Assembly (NCBI GenBank): GCA_030019255.1
Contig: JASEFK010000006.1
Location: forward strand, 88,464 to 152,463
Length of the DNA stretch: 64,000 bases
Direction of reading: 5' to 3'
From: Actinomycetota bacterium
GTDB taxonomy: Bacteria; Actinomycetota; Geothermincolia; Geothermincolales; RBG-13-55-18
Shown here piece by piece: positions 41,491 through 50,668 of this stretch. Position numbers and translations under genes: made by a program. Positions within the stretch are counted from its first letter, which is position 1; the number at the start of each line of letters is the position of its first letter. The notes below the pieces were generated by a model that made no database searches, was not told the origin of the DNA, and was given only the letters and a program-made list of their open reading frames with translations.

Positions 41491-42480
41491 ATGGGAGATA
41501 TCGACCGCGAGATCATGGTGATAGCCGAGATCGACGAGGAGGGAACCCCCACCCGGCTCACTCTGGAGCTCCTGGGCCTGGGGAGGGGCCTGGCCCCACC
41601 GGAGGGCGGGGTCTCAGCCCTGGTCCTGGGAAGCGGGGTGGAGAAGGCCTGCTCCGAGCTGGCCTCCCGGGGAGCGGAGCGGGTCTTCTTCCTGGACCGC
41701 CCGGAACTTACCCCCTACAACCCCGAGGTATGGACGCCCCTCCTGGAGGCCTTCCTCCGGGAGCGCTCCCCGGCCCTGGTGCTCGCCGGACACACCCCCC
41801 TGGGGCAGGACCTCCTCCCCCGCCTGGCCTTCTCCCTGGAAGCGGGGCTGGTCACCGACTGCGTGGGGGTCCGGGCGAGGGAGGGCGGCCTCCTCTTCAC
41901 CAAGCCGGTCTACGGAGGGAACGCCCTGGCGGGGATGAGGATCACCACCCCCTTGGCCCTGGCCACGGTGCGGGCCCGGGTGGGGGAGGCGCTCCCCGCA
42001 TCCGGGCCGGGAGGAGAGCTCCTCCCCCTGGACCTGGACCCCCCGGCGGAAGCAGGGATGGCGGTGCGGGAGAGGCACCGCCTGGAGGCCTCCGAATGCC
42101 CCCTGGAGGAGGCCCGGGTGGTGGTCTCCGGGGGCCGGGGCATGGGCGGGGAGGAGGGTTTCAAAATACTGCGGGAGCTGGCTCGGCTACTGGGCGGGGC
42201 GGTGGGGGCCTCCCGCCCCCCGGTGGACGCGGGCTGGGCCCCCACCACCTGCCAGGTGGGGATCACCGGGAAGGTGGTGGCCCCCGACCTCTACATCGCC
42301 GTGGCCATCTCCGGCTCCAGCCAGCACCTCTCCGGGATGGGGGACTCCGGGAAGATCGTGGCCATCAACCGCGATCCCGAGGCCTACATCTTCCAGGTCT
42401 CCGACTACGGGGTGGTGGGGGACTGGCGGGAGGTGCTCCCCGCCTTCCTCTCCAAGGTGAAAGAGCTGGCCGCGGAATGA
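41491..42480 (+). CDS. etfA: Electron transfer flavoprotein, alpha subunit
   Basis: 329 residues from ATG 41491 (GGAGG upstream). N-terminal ETF domain (IMVIAEIDEEG, LVLAGHTPLGQDLLPRLA) and a C-terminal FAD-binding domain (VVVSGGRGMGGEEGFKILRELA, GASRPPVDAGWAP, QVGITGKVVAPDLYIAVAISG, DSGKIVAINRDPEAYIF). It holds the electron-carrying FAD. Gene order alpha-then-beta is the reverse of the common etfB-etfA order. First coding gene after the promoter and hairpin leader; followed six bases later by etfB. Confidence 0.95.
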   Translation: MGDIDREIMVIAEIDEEGTPTRLTLELLGLGRGLAPPEGGVSALVLGSGVEKACSELASRGAERVFFLDRPELTPYNPEVWTPLLEAFLRERSPALVLAGHTPLGQDLLPRLAFSLEAGLVTDCVGVRAREGGLLFTKPVYGGNALAGMRITTPLALATVRARVGEALPASGPGGELLPLDLDPPAEAGMAVRERHRLEASECPLEEARVVVSGGRGMGGEEGFKILRELARLLGGAVGASRPPVDAGWAPTTCQVGITGKVVAPDLYIAVAISGSSQHLSGMGDSGKIVAINRDPEAYIFQVSDYGVVGDWREVLPAFLSKVKELAAE

Positions 42481-42498
42481 GGGGAGGTGAAGAGGGGC

Positions 42499-43287
42499 AT
42501 GCACATCGTGGTCCTGGCCAAGGTGGTCCCCGACCCCGAGGGCCCTCCCTCCTCCTTCGAGGTGGATCCCGCGGGAAGGAGGGTGGTGGCCCGAGGCATC
42601 CCCCCGGTGATCAACCCCTTCGACGAGAACGCCCTGGAGGCGGCCATCCGCATCAAGGAGCGGGCCAGGGGGACCATCACCCTGCTCTCCCTGGGGAGGA
42701 ACCTCTCCCGGGCGGTGATCTTAAAGGCGGTGGCCTCAGGGGCCGACGCCTCGGTGCTCGTGGAGGACGACTCGTTGGACCAGGCGCTTTTAGACTCCCG
42801 GGCCACGGCCGCCCTTCTGGCCGCCGCCCTGCGCTCCCTGGAGCCCTTCGACCTCCTCCTCTGCGGCAGGCAGGCCTCGGACAGCAACGCCGGGGTGGTG
42901 GGCCTGGGGGTGGCCCGCATCCTGGGCCTTCCCGCCGTCACCTTCGCCCAGAGGGTGGAGGTGGAGAACGGGAAGGTGGTGGTGGAGCGGGTGCTCTCCG
43001 AGGGCTACGAGGTGGTGGAGTGCTCCCTCCCCGCCCTGGTCACGGTGAGCGGGGAGGTGGGGGATTTGCGCTATCCCAGCCTGCAGGCCATCCGGGCGGC
43101 CAAGGAGCTGCCCCAGAGGGTGATGAAGCCGCAGGAGCTGGGAATCGACCTTCCCTCCCCCTGGGTGGAGACGGTCTCCCTGGAGCCTCCCCGCCGGGAG
43201 AGGAGGTGCCGCCTGGTGGAGGCCGACTCCCCGGCGGAGGCGGGGGAGAAGCTGGCCCTGCTCCTGCGGGAGGAGAAGGTACTGTGA
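42499..43287 (+). CDS. etfB: Electron transfer flavoprotein, beta subunit
   Basis: 262 residues from ATG 42499, preferred over an in-frame GTG at 42487 that overlaps its GGAGGTGA site. HIVVLAKVVPDPE at the start, GIPPVINPFDENALEAAIRI and LLCGRQASDSNAGVVGLGVA are the beta-subunit nucleotide-binding elements. This subunit carries AMP in ordinary ETF, or a bifurcating FAD in NADH-dependent ETF; which applies here cannot be settled by eye. The FixC/FixX-like genes 6 kb downstream favour electron delivery to quinone. Confidence 0.93.
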   Translation: MHIVVLAKVVPDPEGPPSSFEVDPAGRRVVARGIPPVINPFDENALEAAIRIKERARGTITLLSLGRNLSRAVILKAVASGADASVLVEDDSLDQALLDSRATAALLAAALRSLEPFDLLLCGRQASDSNAGVVGLGVARILGLPAVTFAQRVEVENGKVVVERVLSEGYEVVECSLPALVTVSGEVGDLRYPSLQAIRAAKELPQRVMKPQELGIDLPSPWVETVSLEPPRRERRCRLVEADSPAEAGEKLALLLREEKVL

Positions 43288-43368
43288 ATCGATATTCCCG
43301 GGGTAAAACCCTTGATCATCAACCGAAAACAACGGCTGGCCGGTACGGTTAGACGGGAGGTGAGGACG

Positions 43369-43767
43369 GTGGCCATCGACCCCCAGGAAGTCTTCTGGGT
43401 AATGCAGTGCGCCTACCGCAACGGCGTGCTGGACAAGTTCATGTCCATCCAGGGCAGGGCCCTGGAGCTGGTCATGGAGGAGACCGGCGCGGACATGGGG
43501 GACCTGCTCAACCGCATGGACGAGGCCAAGGAGGAGACGGTGATGAAGGTGGACCGCCTCCTGGACCGGGCCGGCCCCTTCCTGAAATACCTGAACAACG
43601 ACCGCCTCATGCGCCTGGCGGACCGGCTGCTCTCCTCCGAGAAGGTGCAGGCCTTTATGGCCAGGCGAATGGCGGACTCCATAAAGAGGACCCTCACCGG
43701 TGAGGCCCCGCCCTCCCTTCCGGAGAGGGTGAAGTCCGCGGTCTCGAGACTGCGCAGGGCGGCATGA
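43369..43767 (+). CDS. Small helical protein of unknown function in the ETF operon
   Basis: 132 residues with GTG start at 43369 (GGGAGGTG upstream; an earlier ATG at 43312 has no site). All-helical, amphipathic: VFWVMQCAYRNGVLDKFM, LLDRAGPFLKYLNN, LMRLADRLLSSEKVQAFMAR. No Cys cluster, no signal, no clear membrane helix. Similar DUF1641-like helical proteins accompany redox enzymes, but I cannot confirm that family here. It sits between etfB and the first GlcD-like oxidase and is probably an accessory or assembly subunit. Confidence 0.65.
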   Translation: MAIDPQEVFWVMQCAYRNGVLDKFMSIQGRALELVMEETGADMGDLLNRMDEAKEETVMKVDRLLDRAGPFLKYLNNDRLMRLADRLLSSEKVQAFMARRMADSIKRTLTGEAPPSLPERVKSAVSRLRRAA

Positions 43768-43780
43768 GGGGGTGTGGTCG

Positions 43781-45256
43781 ATGGCCGAGCTGAGCGTGGC
43801 ACTTGAAAAACTGGCCTCCGTGGTGGGAAGGGAGAACGTGTCCACCGACGAGGAGGTCCTCTCCACCTTCAGGAAGGCCGGCACGGTGGAGGGGGGAGAG
43901 CCCCTGGCCGTGGTCCGGCCGGCAGACACCCGGGAGGTGCAGGAGCTCATCAAGCTGGCCCGCGAGGAGAAGTACAACCTGGTCTTCTCCTCCTCCGCCC
44001 CACCCCGCCTGAGGGGGGATTCAGTCCCCAACGGGGAGGGGATCATCGTGGACATGTCCCGCATGGACAAGATCGTCCGCCTGGACCGCAGGAACAAGGT
44101 GGCCCTGATCGAAGCGGGAGTGACCTACGAGAAGCTCATCCCCGAGGTGGACAAGTTGGGGCTCAAGGTGCTCATGCCCCTTTTGCCCAAGCGGGGCAAG
44201 TCCATCCTAGCCTCCTGCCTGGAGCGGGAGCCCATCATCATCCCCAAGTACCACTGGGACATGACCGACCCCATGCTCTGCACCGAGCTGGTCTTCGGAA
44301 CCGGGGACCTCTTCCGCACCGGGTCGGCGGCCGGTCCCGGTTCGCTGGAGCAGCAGTGGGCAGCGGGGGCGGCACAGAAGAACCCCATGGGCCCCGCCCA
44401 GACGGACTTCGTGCGCGTGGTGCAGGGCTCGCAGGGGACCATGGCCGCGGTCACCTGGTGCTCCCTCAAGCTGGAGGTGAAGCCCACCATCCACAGGATA
44501 TACTTCGTCCCCGACCGCAAGCTGGAGAGGCTCATCGACTTCACCTACCGGGCCCTCCGGCCCCGGCTGGGTGACGAGTGGCTTATCCTCAACTCCTTCG
44601 CCCTGGCCACGGTGATCGCCGAGGACCCGGAGCGCATCCAGGAGCTGGCCGAGGAGCAGGCCCCCTGGACGGTGGTCTACGGGGTCTCCGGGTACCAGTA
44701 CCTGCCGGAGCAGCGGGTGGCCTACCAGGAACACGACCTGGCGAGACACGCCCAGGCCGCCGGGGTCGCGGCGTCCTACGAAGTCCCGGGATGCTCCTGG
44801 AAGCGGATGGAAAGAATCCTCGCCGCCCCCTCCCCCGAGCCCTACTACAAGACCCGCCCCAAGGGGGACTTTCTGGATATCTTCTTCCTCACCACCCTGG
44901 ACCAGGTGCCCCGCTTCATCTCCGTCATGGAGGCCGAGGCGGAGCGCTTCGGCTATCCCACCTGGCGCCTGGGCGTGTACATCCAGCCCATCCAGCAGGG
45001 CAGGAACGCCCACCTGGAGTTCACTCTCTACTTCAACCCCGAGGACGCCGGAAAGGCCCGGGAGCTCCACGCCTCCGCCTCCCGGGCCCTCTCGGAGGCG
45101 GGGGCCTTCTTCTCCCGCCCCTACGGGATCTGGGCCGACCTGGCCTACGCCCGCTGCCCGGACACGGTGCGGGTGCTGCGCAAGGTGAAGGACATGTTGG
45201 ACCCCGACCACGTTCTCAACCGGGGCAAGCTCTGCTTTGCGGAGGAGGTGGTGTGA
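43781..45256 (+). CDS. FAD-binding (PCMH/VAO-type) oxidoreductase, GlcD-like
   Basis: 491 residues from ATG 43781. N-terminal FAD-binding PCMH domain (PLAVVRPADTREVQELIKLA, SRMDKIVRLDRRNKVALIEAGVTYEKL, GSQGTMAAVTWCSLKLEVKP), with a C-terminal cap domain ending LDPDHVLNRGKLCF. Relatives oxidise 2-hydroxy acids such as glycolate or lactate, and in anaerobes couple to ETF (confurcating lactate dehydrogenase). It lies 14 bases downstream of the helical protein gene and upstream of a CCG Fe-S protein, the usual electron partner of GlcD/LldE/GlpC systems. Substrate not identifiable. Confidence 0.87.
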   Translation: MAELSVALEKLASVVGRENVSTDEEVLSTFRKAGTVEGGEPLAVVRPADTREVQELIKLAREEKYNLVFSSSAPPRLRGDSVPNGEGIIVDMSRMDKIVRLDRRNKVALIEAGVTYEKLIPEVDKLGLKVLMPLLPKRGKSILASCLEREPIIIPKYHWDMTDPMLCTELVFGTGDLFRTGSAAGPGSLEQQWAAGAAQKNPMGPAQTDFVRVVQGSQGTMAAVTWCSLKLEVKPTIHRIYFVPDRKLERLIDFTYRALRPRLGDEWLILNSFALATVIAEDPERIQELAEEQAPWTVVYGVSGYQYLPEQRVAYQEHDLARHAQAAGVAASYEVPGCSWKRMERILAAPSPEPYYKTRPKGDFLDIFFLTTLDQVPRFISVMEAEAERFGYPTWRLGVYIQPIQQGRNAHLEFTLYFNPEDAGKARELHASASRALSEAGAFFSRPYGIWADLAYARCPDTVRVLRKVKDMLDPDHVLNRGKLCFAEEVV

Positions 45257-45320
45257 ATGGCCGCTCCAGCCATGAAGTCCGCCACCCACCCTTCCCGGTC
45301 ACGGTTTTCAGGAATTAAGA

Positions 45321-45411
45321 GGGGGTATCTGGAGATGGTTCCTTGTCGCCGTCACCTACGGTCATCCGCCCCGGGGCTTGTAGCGCGAGAGGGGGTGTCT
45401 TGAGATGGCTC
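45321..45411 (+). repeat. Duplicated translation-start region (70-bp spacing)
   Basis: GAGGGGGTRTCTKGAGATGGYTC occurs at ~45319-45341 and ~45389-45411. Both copies contain a ribosome site and an ATG. The second ATG (45405) starts the CCG Fe-S gene; the first (45335) starts a 22-codon ORF that ends on top of the second site. It may be a leader peptide coupled to the gene or a chance duplication. Confidence 0.6.
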
Positions 45412-46685
45412 TTTCCGATTACCAGAGGGACATGGAAGGTTGCTCCCGCTGCTCCTCCTGCAAGTGGGTGCCCTACAACCAGATTAAGAGCTGGCGCTTC
45501 GCCAAGAACTGCCCCTCCATCTGCCGCTACAACTTCCACGCCTACTCCGGTTCCGGGCGCATGATCATCGGACTCTCCCTGCTTCTCGGGCGCTCGGAAC
45601 TCAACGACGCCGTGGCGGAGATCATCTATAAATGCCAGTTGTGCGGGGCCTGCGACACCGCCTGCAAGGTCTACCGGGACGACATCGACCTGACCGAAGT
45701 CCTCCTCGAGCTCCGCGCCCACTGCGTGGAGCAGGGCTTCCTCATGGTGGAGCACATGGCGCTCATCGACGCCCTCAAACGCGAGGACAACGTCCTGGGA
45801 GAGCCCAAGGCCAAGCGGGGAGAATGGGCGGAAGGGCTTCCGGTCAAGGACATCAACCGCGAGAGGTGCGAGGTCCTCTTCCACGCCGGCTGCCGTTACT
45901 CCTACGACCCTGACCTCCGGGAGACGGTGCGGGGGGCGGTGAGGCTCCTCCTGGAGGCCGGGCTGGACGTGGGCATCGCCGGGGCCGAGGAGTCCTGCTG
46001 CGGGGGCCGGGCCTACGAGCTGGGATACCGGGGGGAGGCGGAGAACTACGCCGAGGATCTCCTCTCCCGGGTGAAGGCCTCCGGGGCGCGCATCCTGGTC
46101 ACCCCCTGCGCGGACGGGTACGCCCACTTCCGCTACCTCTATCCCCGCATGGGCAAGGAGCTTCCCTGCGAGGTCCTGCACATCACCCAGCTCCTGGAGA
46201 GGCTGGTCTCCGAGGGCAGGCTGCGCCTCCGGGAGCAGGTTCCCCTCCTCTTCACCTACCACGACCCCTGCCACCTGGGAAGGATGGGGGAGCCCTACCT
46301 GGGGGACTGGAAGGGGGACAAGCTGCAGCGCCCCATGTCCCTGAAGAGGTCGGGACGCAAGGGGGTCTACGAGGCCCCGCGCAACCTCCTGCGCGCCCTG
46401 CCCGGCGCCGAGCTCACGGAGATGGAGCGCATCCGGGAATACGCCTGGTGCTGCGGGGCGGGAGGCGGGGTGCTGGAGGCCTACCCGGACTTCGCTGCCT
46501 GGACGGCCGCCGAGAGGATCGAAGAGGCACTGGCCACGGGGGCGGAGGCGCTGGCCACCGCCTGTCCCTGGTGCGTGCGCGTGCTGCGCGACGCCTCCGA
46601 GGAAATGGGGGCGGAACTCCCGGTCTACGACCTGGTGGACCTGGCGCTCCAGGCGGCAGGGATCGCGGAAAAAGAGCGGGTGTGA
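45405..46685 (+). CDS. CCG-domain (Fe-S)-binding oxidoreductase subunit (GlpC/HdrD/LldE-like)
   Basis: 426 residues. The N-terminal part has a cysteine set in CSRCSSCKWVP and NCPSICRYNF, then a [4Fe-4S] motif CQLCGACDTACK. Two CCG domains follow: AGCRYSYDP with EESCCGGRAYELG, and HDPCHLGRMG with YAWCCGAGGG and TACPWCVRVL. CCG motifs hold non-cubane [4Fe-4S] clusters that take electrons from flavin dehydrogenases, as in glycerol-3-phosphate, lactate and heterodisulfide systems. It lies between two GlcD-like genes, so it probably wires one or both to the ETF or quinone side. No membrane anchor seen. Confidence 0.9.
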   Translation: MALSDYQRDMEGCSRCSSCKWVPYNQIKSWRFAKNCPSICRYNFHAYSGSGRMIIGLSLLLGRSELNDAVAEIIYKCQLCGACDTACKVYRDDIDLTEVLLELRAHCVEQGFLMVEHMALIDALKREDNVLGEPKAKRGEWAEGLPVKDINRERCEVLFHAGCRYSYDPDLRETVRGAVRLLLEAGLDVGIAGAEESCCGGRAYELGYRGEAENYAEDLLSRVKASGARILVTPCADGYAHFRYLYPRMGKELPCEVLHITQLLERLVSEGRLRLREQVPLLFTYHDPCHLGRMGEPYLGDWKGDKLQRPMSLKRSGRKGVYEAPRNLLRALPGAELTEMERIREYAWCCGAGGGVLEAYPDFAAWTAAERIEEALATGAEALATACPWCVRVLRDASEEMGAELPVYDLVDLALQAAGIAEKERV

Positions 46686-46878
46686 GGCCGGAAGAGGCTC
46701 GCCTTGCGAAGATGAGGGCCTGAAAGAGGGGACGTCTCCCCGTGTGGAACATCGGCGGAGTTACGGAACCACGGAGCCGGCGTCGAGTAATCAGGCCGCA
46801 ATCCGGACGCGACGGCGCCGTGGGCACGAATAAGGAATCACGTCGCAGCGGGAAGAAGGCTGGAAGGGGGAACAAGGC

Positions 46879-48552
46879 ATGACCACAGCTACTCTCGAGA
46901 CCTGGAGGGAGATATCGGATACCGCTTACCGGGAGCTGGAAAACGCGGTAGGCGAGGAGAACGTCTCCCGTGAACCGGCGGTCCTGGACGGGTACGCCTG
47001 GCAGCCGACCATCAACGACGACCCGGCCAAGTGGGTGAAGCGCCCCGTGGCCGTGGTCCTCCCCTCCTCCACCGAGGAGGTGCAGGAGGTGGTCCGGGTA
47101 TGCAACCGCCATGGCCTGAAGTTCAAGGCCTTCTCCACCGGGTGGGGCGTTTATTCCGGCCCCACCTACGACAACGTGGTCCAGATCGACCTGCGGCGCA
47201 TGAACCGCATCCTGGACATCGACGAGAAGAATATGTACGCGCTGGTGGAACCCTACGTCTGCGGGGCCCAGCTGCAGGCGGAGGCCATGAAGCGGGGTCT
47301 CAACTGCCACATCATCGGCGCCGGTCCCGCCTGCTCTCCCCTGGCCAGCGCCACCTCCGGCTGGGGAGTGGGCTGGGACGGCATCTACATGAGCTACGGG
47401 CACCGCAACCTCCTGGGAGCGGAATGGGTGCTCCCCAGCGGTGAGGTCATCCGGGTGGGATCAGCGGATTCCGGGTTGGGGTGGTTCTCTCCCGACGGGC
47501 CCGGCCCCTCCCTGCGGGGGCTGATGCGCGGGTCCACGGGAGCCCTATCCGGCCTGGGAGTATTTACCAAGTGTGCCCTGAAGCTCTATCCTTGGCCGGG
47601 GCCCTCGCGGGTGAACATCAAGGGCCTGCTCCTGGACGCCAAGGCGGAGATCCCGGAGAACGTGCGCTTCCACCTCTGCTTCTTCCCCGACCGCAAGAGG
47701 CTGGCCGACGCCGTGTACCGCATGGGCGAGGCGGAGATCGGCTATCTGGCCACCCGAACGGCGGTGGCCGCCTTCATCTATACCTTCGCCCCCCACCTGC
47801 TGCGCCGCATCGCCGGCACCCGCGCCCTGCGCGACGTGCTGAGCAAGGGCGTGAAGTGGGGTTTCGTTATCATGCTGGTGGGGGCCTCCGAGGAGGAGAT
47901 CGAGTACCAGGACGCCGTGCTGCACCGTATCCTAACCGACCACGACGGGCTCTCCATCGAAGCCATGGGGGTCCCCTCCATCGGTTCCATGGTCTTCATG
48001 AACTTCTTCCGGGTCACGGCCATCCCCATGGTCTTCCGCATGGGCGGCCTCTTCTCCACCGCCCTGGACCGCAACGACACCTGGGACACCCAGCTGGACT
48101 GGGCGGAGATCGGGGAGGCCATCAAGAAGAAGTGGATTGAGCGGGGTGGCATCCTGGACGACCTGGCCGACAACCCCTTCATGGCCCTCTACGAGAGCAA
48201 CATGTGGGCCCACTGCGAGGAGATTTTCCAGTACGACGCCCGGGATCCCAAGCACCTGGCCTCCCTGGAGCCCATGTTCATCGAGTTCTCCGTGGCGGCC
48301 ATCGAGAAGTGCATGGAGCCCCTCTCCGCCACGGACGCCAGGCTGCGCAAGATAGTAAGTCCCCTCATGGGCCATTACAACGAGTGGCAGAAGAAGGTCT
48401 CGGCCATGGTGGACGCCAACCGGGCCGCGGACACCGGCATGTACTGCGACGAGGTGGACTTCGACTTCTCCAAGGTGGAGCCGGAGTTGAAGGCCAAGTT
48501 GGACCGCCTGGTGGAGAAGTTCCGCTGGACGGAGGAGGGTCCTCCGTCCTGA
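46879..48552 (+). CDS. Second FAD-binding (PCMH/VAO-type) oxidoreductase
   Basis: 557 residues from ATG 46879 (GGAAGGGGGAACAAGGC upstream). FAD domain: RPVAVVLPSSTEEVQEVVRV, FSTGWGVYSGPTYDNVVQID, IGAGPACSPLASATSGWGVG, GSTGALSGLGVFTKCALKLY. Its large C-terminal domain differs from the 43781 paralogue and includes hydrophobic stretches such as WGFVIMLVGASEEE, so the two are not recent duplicates. The long substrate domain resembles alkyldihydroxyacetone-phosphate synthase/vanillyl-alcohol-oxidase relatives. It is probably an alternative dehydrogenase feeding the same CCG/ETF partners. Confidence 0.85.
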   Translation: MTTATLETWREISDTAYRELENAVGEENVSREPAVLDGYAWQPTINDDPAKWVKRPVAVVLPSSTEEVQEVVRVCNRHGLKFKAFSTGWGVYSGPTYDNVVQIDLRRMNRILDIDEKNMYALVEPYVCGAQLQAEAMKRGLNCHIIGAGPACSPLASATSGWGVGWDGIYMSYGHRNLLGAEWVLPSGEVIRVGSADSGLGWFSPDGPGPSLRGLMRGSTGALSGLGVFTKCALKLYPWPGPSRVNIKGLLLDAKAEIPENVRFHLCFFPDRKRLADAVYRMGEAEIGYLATRTAVAAFIYTFAPHLLRRIAGTRALRDVLSKGVKWGFVIMLVGASEEEIEYQDAVLHRILTDHDGLSIEAMGVPSIGSMVFMNFFRVTAIPMVFRMGGLFSTALDRNDTWDTQLDWAEIGEAIKKKWIERGGILDDLADNPFMALYESNMWAHCEEIFQYDARDPKHLASLEPMFIEFSVAAIEKCMEPLSATDARLRKIVSPLMGHYNEWQKKVSAMVDANRAADTGMYCDEVDFDFSKVEPELKAKLDRLVEKFRWTEEGPPS

Positions 48553-49130
48553 GGGAGGATCGCCTCTTATATTTAAGCGTGTCGTCGCCATCTCTTCCCA
48601 GCTCGAGGGCTGACCCCGGGAGCGGGAAAGGGATGGGTGGCTGACCAAGTTGACGAGGGCTGCCTGAAGATCGCTGCCGGAGTCGATGGGGGGCTGCTTG
48701 GCCCGAGTCGATGGGGGCTGCTTGAAAAGAAAAAGGCGGTCCGTCGCCTTGCCCTCGCTGTAGCACCGGTCGCGCTCCATCCGCCGCAACTTCCAAACCC
48801 CGACGATGCCGGGCGGCGCGCTTGCGTCGCGATGATGAAGACCGTCGTGGTCCGGGGTAAGCCCGGCGAGAAGCGATCGCCGGCCTTTAAGAAGCCTGGA
48901 CATGCAGGGCCGCGAGATATCCCTGGCGGAGAGGGATACCTAGGGCCGAAGGGCAGCTGGGGTTCCTGGTCCCTGTCCCGGTAAGGGCCTTTTCCCGACC
49001 CAGGAAGGGCGGAATCCGTTAAGCGGGACCTGCAGGGAGAAAAGGACTACGATCCGGCGACAAGGCGGACGTTTCTCTATAGATAAAGGGAACCGAGAGA
49101 ATGAAGACCCTTTGAGGGAGGTGACTGCGG
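48553..49130. other. Intergenic region inside the redox cluster
   Basis: About 580 bases. It contains a tandem repeat GAGTCGATGGGGG(G)CTGCTTG (two copies, ~48681-48724) and a short hairpin AAGGCG/CGCCTT at 48733-48750 flanked by A-rich sequence on one side. No gene recognised. FixC-like expression may therefore start from its own promoter. Confidence 0.45.
48681..48724 (+). repeat. Short tandem repeat (two ~22-bp copies)
   Basis: GAGTCGATGGGGGGCTGCTTG is followed after three bases by GAGTCGATGGGGGCTGCTTG. A similar GGGCTGCCTGAAG lies just before, hinting at an older third copy. Confidence 0.55.
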
Positions 49131-50624
49131 ATGGAAAAGTGGGACGTGGTGGTGGTGGGAGCCGGACCCGGCGGTTCCTACGCCGCCAAGACCGCGGCCG
49201 AGCTCGGCCTGAAGACGGTCTTCTTCGAGAGGGGCCGCAAGCCGGGGGACAAGAACTCCTCGGGCTGCGGCCTGGGGCAGCGCTGGTGGCGTGACTTCCC
49301 GGACATCATGGAGGCCCTGCAGGGGTTGCCCTCCGTGCGCAAGGTGGAGATGGTGGTGATCAACCTCGTCGACGAGAACAACCGCCTGCGCTACCGCTGC
49401 GGGACCACCGGCTCCGACCTCTGCGCCAACCGGTGGCCGCACGGCATGGACGGCATCAGCATCTACCGCCGGGACCTGGATCCCTTCCTGGCCGACCTGG
49501 CGGTCAAGGCGGGGGCGGAGCTGCGCACCTCCACCCTGGTGAGCGACGTGATCATGGAGAACGGGCAGGTGAAGGGGGTGCGCACGGAGAAGGGGGAACC
49601 CTTCTACGCCGAGGTGGTCATCGCCGCCGACGGTGCCATGTCCACCATGGCCCGCAAGTCGGGGATGCGCAACCGCTGGGGAGGTGGCTGCACCCTGGTG
49701 CCGCAGCTGGACTTCTCCGCCGACCCGGACAAGATGGACGACGTCATCGGGAACGCGGAGTGGGTGTGGTTCGGCGCCCTCTACGGGGCCTACCAGGTCA
49801 ACTTCCGCGACGGTTTCCACATCGGCGCCGGCCAGTGGCTGCGGGAGGACTGGGACGAGAAGCCCACGGACATGGTCAAGAAGGTGCTGCAGTTCCCGGC
49901 CTTCCAGGCCATGTGCCGGGCCATCGACGCCAAGCCCCGCGAGTACCAGGCCCACCTCCTTCCCTGGTTGAAGAAGCCGCCCAAGACCTACACCGGGGGC
50001 ATGATGCTGGTGGGGGACGCGGCGGGTTTCCCCTGTCCCCTGGAGGCGGAGGGGATCTGGCACGCCCTGACCTCGGGGAAGATCGCCGCGGAGACCGCCG
50101 CCTGGGCCATCTCCCGCGGGGACACCTCGGAGAGAGCCCTTGCCGAGTACGAGCGCCGCTGGAAGGCCTCTCCCCTGGGCAAGGAGCACGAGTTCGGGCC
50201 GGAGTTCGTGGACCTCTGGAACAGCACCATCTTCGACCCCAAGCTCATGGCCCGACAGATACAGCTCCTGCTGGAGTTCTCCATGCTCCATCCATTCTCG
50301 GTGGTCTTCGACTGGGGCGACGCGCACATAGACTGCTTCAACCAGCACCTGGAGCATCTCCTGGACCTGGCCCCGCAGTTCGCCGACTTCGGGCGTACCT
50401 ACCTGGCCCCCCTGGCCCGGGGCATCTGGCCCAAGAACGTGAAGCGGATCCTGCTCTCCGTGAAACCCAGGATCCCGGTGCTGAACAAGCTCCCGGACAA
50501 TACCTTCCTGCGTGTGGTGGCAAAACTTTCCAAGTCTCTGGCCCCCTACCTCGACCCCACGGTGGACCAGGAGGCCCCCCTGCCCCGGGAGGTCTTCGAG
50601 CGGAGCAGGGCCGGGAAGAAGTAG
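49131..50624 (+). CDS. fixC: FixC-like flavoprotein (ETF:quinone oxidoreductase family)
   Basis: 497 residues from ATG 49131 (GGGAGGTGA upstream). VVVVGAGPGGSYAAKTAAEL (residues 6-25) is the dinucleotide loop. IYRRDLDPFLADLAVKAGAEL, VVIAADGAMSTMARKSG and MLVGDAAGFPCPLEAEGIWHA are FixC/geranylgeranyl-reductase-family motifs. FixC takes electrons from ETF and, with the ferredoxin-like FixX, passes them to quinone. The last ~130 residues are longer and more hydrophobic than in typical FixC. It is followed by fixX after 44 bases. Confidence 0.88.
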   Translation: MEKWDVVVVGAGPGGSYAAKTAAELGLKTVFFERGRKPGDKNSSGCGLGQRWWRDFPDIMEALQGLPSVRKVEMVVINLVDENNRLRYRCGTTGSDLCANRWPHGMDGISIYRRDLDPFLADLAVKAGAELRTSTLVSDVIMENGQVKGVRTEKGEPFYAEVVIAADGAMSTMARKSGMRNRWGGGCTLVPQLDFSADPDKMDDVIGNAEWVWFGALYGAYQVNFRDGFHIGAGQWLREDWDEKPTDMVKKVLQFPAFQAMCRAIDAKPREYQAHLLPWLKKPPKTYTGGMMLVGDAAGFPCPLEAEGIWHALTSGKIAAETAAWAISRGDTSERALAEYERRWKASPLGKEHEFGPEFVDLWNSTIFDPKLMARQIQLLLEFSMLHPFSVVFDWGDAHIDCFNQHLEHLLDLAPQFADFGRTYLAPLARGIWPKNVKRILLSVKPRIPVLNKLPDNTFLRVVAKLSKSLAPYLDPTVDQEAPLPREVFERSRAGKK

Positions 50625-50668
50625 TCGGAAAGCTGCTTCCGGGAGGGCGCAATGAGGAGGTATAGGAG

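Noticed and set aside
41730-43352. A 540-residue open frame in an alternative plus-strand frame across etfA/etfB
   Set aside because: Composition is almost entirely Gly, Arg and Pro, which is typical of a shifted frame of GC-rich genes; the ETF frames are clearly the real ones.
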